Below are positions 25,954 to 36,326 of a stretch of DNA of 61,939 nucleotides, piece after piece. The position numbers and the translations under genes are program-made. This DNA comes from Micromonospora tarensis (GTDB taxonomy: Bacteria > Actinomycetota > Actinomycetes > Mycobacteriales > Micromonosporaceae). The stretch is taken from positions 1 to 61,939 of the forward strand of contig NZ_JAEVHL010000018.1 in assembly GCF_016803395.1 (NCBI RefSeq), given 5' to 3'. Position 1 is the first letter of the stretch. Each line of letters opens with the position of its first letter. The notes under the pieces are model-generated. The model was given only the letters and a program-made list of their open reading frames with translations, had not been told where the DNA came from and did no database searches.

Positions 25954-27200
25954 TGCCCACCACCGCGACGGTGCCCGCCGACCTCACGGTCGGCGGGCAC
26001 CACGCCCACGGCTGGCGAATCGTCGCCGCCCTGGCCATCACCTCCACCGTCGGCTACGGCACCCTCTACTACGCCTACCCGGTGCTGCTGCGCCCCATGG
26101 CGGCCACCCTCGGCGCCTCGACCACCGCCGTCACCGGCGCGCTCACCGTTTCCGTCCTCGCGGGTGCCGTCATGGCCATCCCGGTCGGCAGGTGGCTCGA
26201 CCACCACGGCGGGCGCGCGCTGATGACCGCCGGGTCGATCGCGGCCACCGCTCTGCTCGTGGCGTGGTCCCAGGTGCAGACCATCGGTCAGCTCTACGCG
26301 GTCATGGTCGGCATCGGAATCACCGGCGCGATGGTGCTCTACGAGCCAGCCTTCGCCGTCGTCATCGCTTGGTTCACCCCAGACCGACGCGCCACGGCCC
26401 TGTTGGCCGTCACCATCGTGGCCGGCTTCGCCAGCACCATCTTCATGCCCCTGACCGGTCTCCTGGCCGCACACCTTGGCTGGCGCGGCGCGCTCCTCGT
26501 CCTCGCCGTCATCCACGGCCTGGTCACCGTGCCCCTGCACGCACTCACCATCCGCCGACCCCGGACATCAGCGGCGCCGACACCTGCTGACCCCAACCCG
26601 CCGGCCCACGCCCAACGGCGCGTGCTCGCCAAGGCCGCGACGCGCGACGCCCGATTCTGGATCCTGACCGCAACGTTCATCGCGCAGGGCGCGGCCACCA
26701 GCACCATGACCGTCCACCTCGTCGGCTACCTGATGAGCCGTGACCATCCCGCCACCTTCGCCGCCACCGCCACCGGCCTGCTCGGCGTCCTGTCGGTCAC
26801 CGGCCGGCTCGTCCTCACCGCCGCCCGCCGACACCTACGCGTCACCACGATCGTGGCCGCCGTCTTCGCCACCCAAGCCGCCGCCATCCTCACCATGCCC
26901 CTGCTCGCCGACACCCGCACCGGCGCTGTCATCACCGTCGTCGGCTTCGGACTCGGCTTCGGCATCACCAGCCTCGCCACCCCAGCCCTGCTCGCCGACC
27001 GCTACGGCACCACCGCCTACGCCAGCATCGCCGGACGCCTCGCCGCCCCCGTCACCATCGCCAAAGCCACCGCACCCCTGGCAGCCGCCGTTCTCCTGCA
27101 TACCGCTGACGGATACACGCCGCTGCTTGCCGCCGTGGCGACCTGCTGCGCGCTCGCCGCCATCGGCATGACTCTCCGAGCGAGAACCCCTGCGCCATGA
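25953..27200 (+). CDS. MFS transporter of the arsN operon
   Basis: 415 aa, twelve predicted membrane helices. MFS motif A-like loop G-R-W-L-D-H-H-G-G-R between helices 2 and 3; central cytoplasmic loop near residues 190-215. TGATG-coupled to the flavoprotein. By context it probably exports the modified arsenical or another oxidation product; the substrate is not evident from sequence. Related MFS pumps occur in other actinomycete ars operons. Confidence 0.85.
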   Translation: MPTTATVPADLTVGGHHAHGWRIVAALAITSTVGYGTLYYAYPVLLRPMAATLGASTTAVTGALTVSVLAGAVMAIPVGRWLDHHGGRALMTAGSIAATALLVAWSQVQTIGQLYAVMVGIGITGAMVLYEPAFAVVIAWFTPDRRATALLAVTIVAGFASTIFMPLTGLLAAHLGWRGALLVLAVIHGLVTVPLHALTIRRPRTSAAPTPADPNPPAHAQRRVLAKAATRDARFWILTATFIAQGAATSTMTVHLVGYLMSRDHPATFAATATGLLGVLSVTGRLVLTAARRHLRVTTIVAAVFATQAAAILTMPLLADTRTGAVITVVGFGLGFGITSLATPALLADRYGTTAYASIAGRLAAPVTIAKATAPLAAAVLLHTADGYTPLLAAVATCCALAAIGMTLRARTPAP

Positions 27201-27225
27201 CCCTTCAGCCCCAGACCTGAGGCGA

Positions 27226-27413
27226 TCAGTGAACCCGAGTCGCTGCGCCGCCTTGATCACCTTCAACACGACGACCGCCTCCTGCGGGTACAGACGGTGC
27301 CCGCCCAGACTGCGCTCCGGCTCCGCCAGCAAGCCCCTGCGCTCGTAGTAGCGCAGCGTCTGCGGATTCACTCCGGCCGCCCCGGCGGCCTGACTGCTGC
27401 GCAACCCGCTCAC
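27226..27413 (-). pseudogene. Truncated MerR-family regulator
   Basis: GTG 27413 opens a MerR DNA-binding domain (V-N-P-Q-T-L-R-Y-Y-E-R-R-G-L-L, G-G-H-R-L-Y-P) that stops matching after about 62 residues (A-A-Q-R-L-G-F-T), where the MFS 3' end begins. The effector domain is missing. ATGA-type overlap with the small protein upstream (27410-27742) shows they were an operon. Probably a deletion scar at the right border of the arsenic block. Confidence 0.75.
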
Positions 27414-27742
27414 GCCGCCATCCCGGCGGCGGCCCGCTGCGCGAGCGCGTCAAGGACCTCGACGTGCGCGGCCGGAACCTGCACGTCGAGGCGAAGCCCG
27501 TCGCCGTCTTCGGTGAACGCGAACGAGAGGAACGAACAGCACGAGCTCTCCCTGCCGGTCAGCTCCCGCGCCGTTGTCTCGGCTGTCTTATCCAGGCGCC
27601 ACCGCAGCGCGGTCGGCGACAGCCGCTGCTGATCGCGCAGGGCGGTCGCAAACAGGTCATCGAACTCGGCCAGCCGCAGCGGCCGTTCCACGGTCGGCAA
27701 GGTGCACGCCTCGGGCACCCACGCCTGGTCATCGCTGGTCAT
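27410..27742 (-). CDS. Small conserved protein linked to MerR
   Basis: 110 aa from ATG 27742. Pattern P-E-A-C-T-L-P-T-V-E-R-P-L-R-L-A-E-F-D-D-L-F at the N-terminus and R-E-S-S-C-C-S-F-L-S-F near residue 68. I recall similar proteins next to MerR regulators in actinobacteria but no known function. The C-T-L-P and S-C-C-S cysteines could bind a metal. Its stop overlaps the merR remnant start by 4 bp. Confidence 0.65.
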   Translation of the reverse strand: MTSDDQAWVPEACTLPTVERPLRLAEFDDLFATALRDQQRLSPTALRWRLDKTAETTARELTGRESSCCSFLSFAFTEDGDGLRLDVQVPAAHVEVLDALAQRAAAGMAA

Positions 27743-27818
27743 GCCCATGACGGTCCAGGTACAGGATGCAAGCCCTTGACCGTCGTCTCCGCTGACGGAC
27801 CGCCCGCAGGACCAGAGG

Positions 27819-29498
<1,680 letters not shown>

Positions 29499-29645
29499 GT
29501 CTGAGGTGTTGCTGCTCCCGGTGGTTCTCGGTTAGCGAGGCGGGCATTGACGGGAGGAACGAGGCCCGTGGCCTGGAAGCAGCGTCTCCCCGCCGCCGTC
29601 CGGACCTCGATTGCACAGACCGCTGGTGGCGTGGACCTGGTGGAG

Positions 29646-30092
29646 TCAGTGGTCGGGGGTGTGCTGGTCGAGCCGGTCACGCAGGGTGTCGGCGAAGCCC
29701 TCGGCGGTGGCCAGCTGCTCACGCAGCGCGGTCACGCGGGCGGTGGCGACGGTGTGGAACATGCCGAGCCGGTCGAGCAGCGCCGGCCGGTGCTCATCGC
29801 CGGCGGTAGGCAGGGCGTCCAGGACGCCGAGCAGGTCGCGCATCTCGTCGAGGGTAAATCCGAGCGGCTTCATCCGCTTGACCACGGCGAGGCGGTCGAG
29901 GTCGGGTTCGGTGTAGAGGCGGAAGCCGCCCTCGCTGCGGGCCGAGGGGACGATCAGCCCGGCATCTTCGTAGTGGCGGATGGTGCGGATGCTCAGTCCG
30001 ACCCGGTCGGCAGCTTCGCCGATCTGCATCAGTCGGCCGGCGGCCGGGCCGCAGCTGTGCTGCGGCCCGGCGCCTCGCACCGTCTCCGGCAT
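29646..30092 (-). CDS. MerR-family regulator paired with SulP
   Basis: 148 aa from ATG 30092, which overlaps the SulP stop (TGATG). MerR helix-turn-helix M-Q-I-G-E-A-A-D-R-V-G-L-S and wing E-G-G-F-R-L-Y-T, then a coiled-coil helix. No effector cysteines in a metal loop. About 51 of the first 67 aligned HTH residues equal those of the MerR at 42465, so both may read the same operator. Likely autoregulates sulP-merR through the palindrome at 31775. Confidence 0.9.
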   Translation of the reverse strand: MPETVRGAGPQHSCGPAAGRLMQIGEAADRVGLSIRTIRHYEDAGLIVPSARSEGGFRLYTEPDLDRLAVVKRMKPLGFTLDEMRDLLGVLDALPTAGDEHRPALLDRLGMFHTVATARVTALREQLATAEGFADTLRDRLDQHTPDH

Positions 30093-31591
30093 CAGTGGCC
30101 ACCGCTGAGGTTGCCGGCCAGGGTCCCGTGGATGGCGGCGCTGCGCTTGTTCAGCTCGACGATCTCGACGGTCTTGCCGCGCGCGGCGTACTTGGTGGTG
30201 ATCGCGTCCAGCGCCGCGACCGACGAGGCGTCCCACACGTGGGCGTGGGTCATGTCGATGACCACGTTCTGCGGGTCGTTGGCGTAGTCGAACTGGAAGA
30301 CCAGGTCGTTGCTGGAGGCGAAGAACAGCTCACCGTGCACGGAGTAGATCCGGGTGCTCTCGTCGGGGTCCAGCACGCTGGTGACCTCCACCAGGTGGGC
30401 GACCCGGCGGGCGAAGATGACCATCGCGGTGAGGACGCCGGCGATCACGCCGATGGCCAGGTTGTGGGTGGCGAGCACCGCGCCGACGGTGGTGACCATG
30501 ACCAGGGTCTCGCCGAGCGGCATCCGCTTGAGCGTGGCCGGGGCGACGGAGTGCCAGTCGAACGTGCCGACGGCGACGATGATCATCACGGCGACCAGGG
30601 CGGCCATCGGGATCACCGCGACGACGTCGCCGAGCGCGACGACGAGGATGAGCAGGAACACGCCGGACAGGAACGTCGACAGGCGGGTCCGAGCCCCGGA
30701 CGCCTTGACGTTGATCATCGTCTGGCCGATCATCGCGCAGCCGCCCATGCCCCCGAAGAACCCGGTGACGATGTTGGCCACGCCCTGCCCCCAGGACTCG
30801 CGGGTCTTGTTGGAGCGGGTGTCGGTGATGTCGTCGACCAGCTTGGCGGTCATCAGCGACTCCATCAGCCCGACCAGCGCCACGCCGAGGGCGTAGGGGG
30901 CGATCAGGGTCAGGGTGTCGAGGGTGTACGGCACGTCGGGCAGACCGAACACAGGCAGGCTGTCCGGGAGGGCGCCCTGGTCACCGACGGTCGGCACCAG
31001 CACGTGGGCGGCGACGGTGATCACGGTCAGCACGACGATGGCGACCAGCGGCGCAGGTACGGCCCTGGTGAGCCGGGGCAGCCCGACCATGATCGCCAAC
31101 GCGACCCCGACGAGCGGGTAGACCAGCCACGGCACGCCGAGCAGGTAGGGGACCTGGGCGGCGAAGATCAGGATAGCCAGGGCGTTGACGAAGCCCACCA
31201 TGACGCTGCGCGGGATGAACCGCATCAGCCTCGCCACCCCGAGCACTGCCAGCAGCACCTGGATCGCCCCGCCGAGGATCACCGCCGCGATCAGGTAGCC
31301 GAGGCCGTGTTCCTTCGCCAGCGGTGCGACGATCAGCGCGATCGCGCCGGTCGCGGCACTGATCATCGCCGGCCGGCCGCCGCAGATCGAGATGACCACG
31401 GCCATGGTGAAGGACGCGAACAGGCCGACGCGGGGGTCGACGCCGGCGAGGATCGAGAAGCTGATCGCCTCGGGGATCAGCGCCAGGGCGACGACCAGGC
31501 CGGCGAGCACCTCGGTGCGGAACACCTTCGGCGACAGCCAGGACGGGCGGGACAGACGCGGCCGGGTGACCGCGGACAGCACAGAAGACAT
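30092..31591 (-). CDS. SulP-family anion transporter with STAS domain
   Basis: 499 aa from ATG 31591. Membrane domain of 10-14 helices (A-L-A-L-I-P-E-A-I-S-F-S-I-L-A-G-V near the N-terminus, M-G-G-C-A-M-I-G-Q-T-M-I-N) followed by a C-terminal STAS domain (V-V-I-D-M-T-H-A-H-V-W-D-A-S-S-V-A). SulP proteins move sulfate, bicarbonate or similar anions; sequence does not decide which. Translationally coupled to merR. Confidence 0.9.
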   Translation of the reverse strand: MSSVLSAVTRPRLSRPSWLSPKVFRTEVLAGLVVALALIPEAISFSILAGVDPRVGLFASFTMAVVISICGGRPAMISAATGAIALIVAPLAKEHGLGYLIAAVILGGAIQVLLAVLGVARLMRFIPRSVMVGFVNALAILIFAAQVPYLLGVPWLVYPLVGVALAIMVGLPRLTRAVPAPLVAIVVLTVITVAAHVLVPTVGDQGALPDSLPVFGLPDVPYTLDTLTLIAPYALGVALVGLMESLMTAKLVDDITDTRSNKTRESWGQGVANIVTGFFGGMGGCAMIGQTMINVKASGARTRLSTFLSGVFLLILVVALGDVVAVIPMAALVAVMIIVAVGTFDWHSVAPATLKRMPLGETLVMVTTVGAVLATHNLAIGVIAGVLTAMVIFARRVAHLVEVTSVLDPDESTRIYSVHGELFFASSNDLVFQFDYANDPQNVVIDMTHAHVWDASSVAALDAITTKYAARGKTVEIVELNKRSAAIHGTLAGNLSGGH

Positions 31592-31965
31592 GTAGCCGTT
31601 TCCGTTCGGGGTGTACGCGCCGAGCGCACACGCGCTGCCGTGCCCGCCAGGGGGACGGCGCTTGACCTTCACATCAGTACCGGTCGGACGTTTCTGGACC
31701 GTTTCCGGGCATCGTCGCCCGGGAGAAGACCTCGAGGGGCCAGTAGCCGCAGCTCGACGACCTGCGTAGAACCTACCTTCCGGTGAGGGTAGAGTTCGGC
31801 TCTTCGTGATGATCATCACCGGAGGTGTCACCGGGAATGCCGGGCGTGAGCGCCCGTTGGGTGTGTCGCAGGCGTGGTGCCCGGATCGCGCCGGGGTCCC
31901 GAGTCCGATTTGCGACACGACAGCCGTTCAGGCGGCCACCAGGGAGGATCGGACGATAGCTGGGG
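31592..31965 (-). promoter_or_regulatory. SulP upstream region
   Basis: 374 bp without a convincing gene. It contains the ACCCT-type palindrome at 31775-31790 about 185 bp before the SulP start, so a leader of roughly 170 nt is implied. I see hairpin-prone GC sequence but no known riboswitch. The left end of the PAP2 pseudogene closes it. Confidence 0.4.
31775..31790 (-). promoter_or_regulatory. Regulon palindrome, site a (sulP-merR)
   Basis: ACCTTCCGGTGAGGGT. Imperfect match to the consensus ACCCTAACGTnAGGGT shared by nine sites between 31.7 and 43 kb. Upstream of sulP-merR. Confidence 0.6.
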
Positions 31966-32338
31966 TCAGCGCAGTCGTTCGCGTACATGTACCGCCAGGC
32001 GGGACATGGGTGAGGCCGCTCCTGCCGCTACGGCTGCAGTGATCGCGACGCCGAGCGCCGTCCCGCCCAGGACGTCGTGTGGGTAGTGCACCCCGACGAC
32101 GACCCTGGACAGGGCCGCAAGCGCTGCCAGCGGTACCGCCACGACAGTCATCCTCGGGACGAGCAGGACGATCGCCGTCGCCAGGGCGGCGGCCATCGAG
32201 ACACACCGCGACCGGCGTCGTGACGAGCAGGGCGCGTTGCGGCCAGGGGCGGGTGCGGTGGCGCCACATGCACGCGAGGAACAGCAGCCCGAGCAGCACC
32301 ACGATCGAATCAGTGCTGTGCAGGGCCACCTGCTGCAC
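31966..32338 (-). pseudogene. PAP2 phosphatase remnant
   Basis: Two frames together give a hydrophobic N-terminus (D-S-I-V-V-L-L-G-L-L-F-L-A) and the C-terminal PAP2 signature S-R-V-V-V-G-V-H-Y-P-H-D-V-L-G-G. The middle part with K-x6-R-P and P-S-G-H is missing; the frame changes near 32195. Two of three catalytic motifs are lost, so it is inactive. Confidence 0.75.
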
Positions 32339-32475
32339 GCTCTCCGGGGGTACGGCCCGTAAGGCCGACCGCGCCGCGATACCAGCACTCGCTCAGCTCC
32401 TGGATGTCCAACGCGCTCCTCATGGCGTGCTTGGGGTGACGCCGGTTCAACACGGGCAGTCAGCCCAGGGCTGGG

Positions 32476-33336
32476 TCACCCCGTGCGCAGCGACTGCCGC
32501 CGGGACGCGAGCGCGGCCAACTCGTCGGCGGCGTCGCTGACGATCGAGGTGCGGGTGGTGTCGCGCAGCCAACCGTGGGGGAGCGCGGTGGTTCCGCTGT
32601 AGGCGCCGGCCAAGGCTGCGGCGATGCGCGCGCTGGCCGGGTCGGCGACGGCGGCGGCGAAGGCGGCCGCCGCGGCGGGCCGTGCCGGGTGGCGCAGGAA
32701 TGCGGCCGTGGCGACGCTGATGCGGCAACGGTCGCTGGTGTCGGGCGAGAGGTGGACGGTGGCCTCCGCGGCGCTGTGCTGGCCAAGGGCGGCAACCCGC
32801 GCCAGGCGGTCGGCGAGGACGCCGTCGCCGCCCAGCTGGGCGAGGCGGTAGCAGAAGTCGAGACGGTCGATGTTCTGAGTGTTCTGGGCGCGGTACGCCA
32901 GCGCCACCGCGTAGGCCACGGCCACGCTGGCCTGCTGCGCGGGCGGGTCCCCTCGCAGCACCGCGCTGACCAAACGGGCGCGCCGGCCGAGGTCGTTCAG
33001 CGGTACCGGTAGCAGCCCGGCGGGGACGGCGCACAGCAGGTGGACGCCGTCATCGACCGGATGCCGTGTCGCCTGGCCGTCGGTGCGGCCCCAGGTGACG
33101 GTCATCGCGGCCATCAGGTCCTCGATGTAGCCCGGCGGTTCTGGGCAGGCGTCGGCGTGGGCTACGAGGTGTCGTGCGTGCGCGACGACCCGTGCGGCGG
33201 GCTGGTCGAGCGGCCCGGTGGGCCACGTGGTGGGCAGGCGCGCGGCGGGTGTTTGCCCGGGGCGGTGAAGGGCCGCGACCAGGCAGCCACGGCTGCGATC
33301 GCGTAGCCGCGCCAAGGGTTGGTCGATGAATACCAT
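32476..33336 (-). CDS. ADP-ribosylglycohydrolase-like protein 1 (catalytic residues absent)
   Basis: 286 aa from ATG 33336. The helical ADP-ribosylglycohydrolase scaffold is recognisable (V-A-V-A-Y-A-V-A-L-A-Y; C-terminal A-A-A-L-A-G-A-Y-S-G-T-T-A-L-P-H-G-W-L). The metal-binding T-D-D-T and G-D-T-D motifs are missing (V-A-D-P-A-S-A-R in place of the latter), so hydrolase activity is unlikely; a binding or regulatory role is possible. The start lies 13 nt after a TAGGGT -10-like element inside palindrome b. Confidence 0.75.
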   Translation of the reverse strand: MVFIDQPLARLRDRSRGCLVAALHRPGQTPAARLPTTWPTGPLDQPAARVVAHARHLVAHADACPEPPGYIEDLMAAMTVTWGRTDGQATRHPVDDGVHLLCAVPAGLLPVPLNDLGRRARLVSAVLRGDPPAQQASVAVAYAVALAYRAQNTQNIDRLDFCYRLAQLGGDGVLADRLARVAALGQHSAAEATVHLSPDTSDRCRISVATAAFLRHPARPAAAAAFAAAVADPASARIAAALAGAYSGTTALPHGWLRDTTRTSIVSDAADELAALASRRQSLRTG

Positions 33337-33349
33337 CCCTCGAAACTCT

Positions 33350-33365
33350 ACCCTAACGTAAGGGT
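33350..33365 (-). promoter_or_regulatory. Regulon palindrome, site b
   Basis: ACCCTAACGTAAGGGT, close to a perfect palindrome. On the minus strand it contains TAGGGT (TAnnnT, -10-like) ending 13 nt before the ATG of ADP-ribosylglycohydrolase-like gene 1. Confidence 0.75.
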
Positions 33366-33393
33366 GGAGCGATGGAGGGTCGCTCTTTCGATA

Positions 33394-33409
33394 ACGCTAA
33401 CGTCAGAGT
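33394..33409 (+). promoter_or_regulatory. Regulon palindrome, site c
   Basis: ACGCTAACGTCAGAGT, 48 bp before the 62-aa protein at 33458, 28 bp from site b in a divergent promoter region. Confidence 0.65.
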
Positions 33410-33457
33410 AGATTCGGCGTGTCGGGCGGACAACGGTCCGCAGGCCAGGGAGGTGTC

Positions 33458-33646
33458 ATGACGCAGTTCTTCGTGTGGCTGACCGACGGCACCCTGCTGA
33501 CGGTCGCCGCCGACCGGTGCCGTCACGATCGACGGATCATGACCTTCGAGCGCCGCACCGGGACCGCCTGCACCACCCACTGGCGCGAAGTGTCCGCGCT
33601 GCGGTGGGAGGACGTGCAGCGGGTCGAGCGCATCGAACACGTCTAG
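33458..33646 (+). CDS. 62-aa protein of the palindrome regulon
   Basis: ATG 33458 with AGGGAGG upstream. Beta-rich small protein (F-F-V-W-L-T-D-G-T-L-L-T-V-A-A-D; W-E-D-V-Q-R-V-E-R-I) with Cys in D-R-C-R-H-D and T-A-C-T-T-H. No family recognised. It is driven from palindrome c, divergent to ADP-ribosylglycohydrolase-like gene 1, so it is probably part of the same response. Confidence 0.6.
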   Translation: MTQFFVWLTDGTLLTVAADRCRHDRRIMTFERRTGTACTTHWREVSALRWEDVQRVERIEHV

Positions 33647-33713
33647 CCGTTGCACGCGGCCGGGCGGCACTGGGCCCGACACCGGCATGCCGGTGCACCT
33701 CGGCGGCTGGGGG

Positions 33714-34616
33714 TCATCGTTGCGGTGCGGCGTGGGTCACCAGTTCGGCGAGCTCGCCGGCAACGCTCCACACGCGCAGCGAGGAACGCAGGCGCGCGCC
33801 CCATTCGGTTGGCACCAGGTCGTCTCCGCCGTGCGCCCCGAGCAACGCTGCCGTCATGACGGTCGCGTCCGACGCGGGTGCGAGCATCGCTCGACGCAGC
33901 GCCGGGTGAGGCTCTCGGTAGCAGGTCAGGTACAGGCGCAGAGCTACCGCGAAGGCCGTGACAGCTGGCTCGCCGGCCATCTCGGCAACGTTATCCTCTG
34001 AATTGAGGGGCCGACCGACCAGCGCCCGTACCGTCTGTAGCGCTCTGCGCAGCGGCACGGTGTCGGTGTGCGCGGCGATCGTCGCGATGAGGTGGTCGAC
34101 GTGCGGCGGCCGGCCGGGTTCCTGCAGAGCCGCCACGGCCACGGCAACGGCCTGCGCGGCGGCGATGTCCTGAGCGGTATGGTCGGCGCCGCATCGGGCA
34201 GCGGTGCGGCGGGCGGCCTCGGCCACCTCGGACAGCGGAAGGCGCGGCAAGAGGCCCAGTGGACTGATCCACGCCGCCGCGGCGCCCGGCGTCGTGAAGC
34301 CGGTGACGTCAAGGTCGTCCAGGTGCAGCGCATCGATCCGGTGCGACGGGCGCCGGCCGGTCAGGAGGGGGCGCGTCACCGGGTAGGTCGAACGGCGGAT
34401 GAGATGCACCGCGAGGCTGAGCGTGTGCCCGGTGACCGGACCGTACTCAAGCTCCCGAGTGGGTGACGGCATGACCCGGTCGGTGTCCTCCACCGAGACG
34501 GAGGCGGTCATCCCGCGGTGCAAACCTTCGGCGCACGCGATCATGAGTAGGCAGCCGCCGACGCGGTGTCGCCACCTCTGCCAGGCAGCGGTCGGATTGC
34601 TGGACAGGTCAGTCAT
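33714..34616 (-). CDS. ADP-ribosylglycohydrolase-like protein 2 (catalytic residues absent)
   Basis: 300 aa from ATG 34616. Scaffold segments shared with paralogs 3 and 4: A-A-W-I-S-P-L-G-L-L-P-R-L-P-L-S-E-V, A-Q-A-V-A-V-A-V-A-A-L, and C-terminal T-A-A-L-L-G-A-H-G-G-D. T-D-D-T and G-D-T-D motifs are absent. The start ATGA overlaps the stop of the ugd fragment upstream, and the whole set may be transcribed from palindrome d. Confidence 0.75.
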   Translation of the reverse strand: MTDLSSNPTAAWQRWRHRVGGCLLMIACAEGLHRGMTASVSVEDTDRVMPSPTRELEYGPVTGHTLSLAVHLIRRSTYPVTRPLLTGRRPSHRIDALHLDDLDVTGFTTPGAAAAWISPLGLLPRLPLSEVAEAARRTAARCGADHTAQDIAAAQAVAVAVAALQEPGRPPHVDHLIATIAAHTDTVPLRRALQTVRALVGRPLNSEDNVAEMAGEPAVTAFAVALRLYLTCYREPHPALRRAMLAPASDATVMTAALLGAHGGDDLVPTEWGARLRSSLRVWSVAGELAELVTHAAPQR

Positions 34617-34810
34617 CGGTTGTCGCTCTCCAAGAAGTGTCGGGGTGCCGGCTCCGGGCGACCCTTGCCCCGGTGCCCCCAGCCCGCCTGGGCCCACAGT
34701 GCCGGGTCGCGGCAGGTGCGCCCGTCGACGACCTTGCGGCCGCCGACCAGCTCGCCGAGGGTGACCGGGTCGGCGTTGCGGAAATTGGCCCACTCAATGA
34801 GGAAGCCCGC
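34613..34810 (-). pseudogene. ugd: UDP-glucose 6-dehydrogenase C-terminal fragment
   Basis: About 65 residues match the Ugd C-terminal domain: E-W-A-N-F-R-N-A-D-P, G-G-R-K-V-V-D-G-R-T-C and D-P-A-L-W-A-Q-A-G-W. NAD and substrate domains are missing. Its stop overlaps the start of ADP-ribosylglycohydrolase-like gene 2 (ATGA), which suggests that an intact ugd once preceded that gene. Confidence 0.7.
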
Positions 34811-34914
34811 GCGCGATGCTGCCTGGCTGGACTGCCCGGTGTGGTGAGCCGCCGCGGCGCGGGACCTGCCTGTTTGCGGCGCCGGGGGCGGTCGGGGGTA
34901 AACCTTGCGCCGGG

Positions 34915-35909
34915 TCATCCGGGCGGCAGCGGCCCGGCTCCCGGCCTGCCGAGCCGGGCCAGCGCACTGGCCGCTGTCCAAACGCGCGACGCACCCTCCA
35001 GTCGAAGGCCCCACATGACGGGGAGGTCCTTCTCCGCCCGGCGGGCGCCACACAGCGCGCCGGTCATCGAGGCGATGGTGTCAGTGTCGCCGCCCATACC
35101 AATAGCGAAGCCGATCGCCGCAGGGACGTCATCAGGATGGCGCAGGAACGCGGCCAGCGCGGCGGGCACAGCCTGGACCGCCGCAACACCGTTGCCGACC
35201 TCGCCGGCCACGTCGGCACCGCTGGGGGCCCGGGCGACGAGTGCGGGCAGTTTCCGCAGCGCGCCGCGGAACTCGGCGGTGTGCACGTGCTGACAGATCG
35301 CCGCGACCATCCGGTCGGCGTCCAGCGGGGTGTCCTGGATCGACAGTGCGGCCAGGGCGGTCGCGACCGCCTGTGCCGCCGCCCCGTCCAACGCCTGGGG
35401 GTGCTGGTGGCTGACCATCGCGGTCCGGCGCGCGCGTCCGGCCACGGCGCCGAGGGCCAGACCGGGTAACAGGCCGACCGGGGCGACGCGCATCGCCGCA
35501 CCATTCCGAGCGAGCCATGTCCGTCGAACATGTCCGCGGCCGCCTGCCGCCACGCGGCGCCGCGGGCGATCTCGGCGAACAGTTGGGCGGCACCCTGGCC
35601 GTAGCCGCGGCCGGGTTCGCGCGTCCACTCGCGGGCGAGTTCGTCGGCAAGCTCGTCCTCGTTCACGATGCCCCGGCGTCGGGCCAGATGGTCGGCCAGG
35701 ACGAGAGTGCAGGCGGTGTCGTCGGTGAATCGCATCAGCTGGGTCGAGCGGTGCATCCAGTCGTCGATCTCGGCCGGATCCGCCGGTTCACGGCCCTCGA
35801 AGGGTGCGCCCAGGGCGTCGCCGCAGGCCGCCAGCACCATGGCCCCGCGTACCCGGTGTGACCAGCCCAATTCTGTCCTCAGCATCGGTTCACCGTCTCC
35901 CGCGATCAC
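34915..35909 (-). CDS. ADP-ribosylglycohydrolase 3, frameshifted, catalytic motifs present
   Basis: The N-terminal frame carries G-D-A-L-G-A-P-F-E-G and R-F-T-D-D-T-A-C-T-L-V; the C-terminal frame carries G-M-G-G-D-T-D-T-I-A-S-M-T-G-A-L-C-G-A. These are the paired Asp clusters that hold two Mg ions in DraG/ARH enzymes, which remove ADP-ribose from proteins. The frames join when one G is restored at about 35505. GTG start 35909 lies 14 nt after TAGGGT in palindrome d. The only paralog of the four with complete active-site motifs. Confidence 0.85.
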
Positions 35910-35923
35910 TCCCGACGGACTTT

Positions 35924-35939
35924 ACCCTAACGCGAGGGT
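35924..35939 (-). promoter_or_regulatory. Regulon palindrome, site d
   Basis: ACCCTAACGCGAGGGT, 14 nt upstream of the start of ADP-ribosylglycohydrolase 3; TAGGGT on the minus strand is the likely -10. Confidence 0.72.
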
Positions 35940-36326
35940 AGAGTATTCAATGGCCCCGGGAGCTGCGGATCGCCGCCCGGACCACGTGCTTATACCGTCA
36001 CCACGACAGACGGGACCAGCGGTCGCCGCCGGTGGGTCCGGTCGATCCGTCGCCCACGACCCGGCGCATCCGCTGTTCAAGCTCGTGGACGTCGGCGTTG
36101 CCGTCCCGCACCGCCTGGGGTGGGGCGTCGGCGGTGAGCGGGCCGACCTCGTCGGCTTCGCTGCGCTAGCCAAGCGCGCGGATCGCATCGGCGTGCGGGA
36201 GGACTGCGCGTCGGCGGCATGCTTGAGGTGCCGGGTGCATCCGGTTTATCCTCGTCGCGAAGTGTCATCGCGTCTGGCCGCAACGACGTTGTGGTGATGG
36301 AGGTGACACAACATCAAGGAACGACT
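35940..36326. other. 387-bp stretch without a convincing gene
   Basis: No frame shows a recognisable protein and no regulon palindrome is present to the left of the VOC gene. It may be degraded coding DNA, in keeping with the other remnants here. Confidence 0.4.

Noticed and set aside
2298..27818. Distal attachment site matching the tRNA-Leu 3' end
   Set aside because: I looked for the T-arm/acceptor words of the tRNA in the island and found none, so element boundaries cannot be set.
31592..31774. Riboswitch in the SulP leader
   Set aside because: Hairpin-prone GC sequence, but no conserved core of a known riboswitch class could be recognised.
30095..31786. A 563-codon open frame on the plus strand
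   Set aside because: Antisense to SulP; composition is His/Arg/Asp-rich as expected for the complement of membrane-protein codons.
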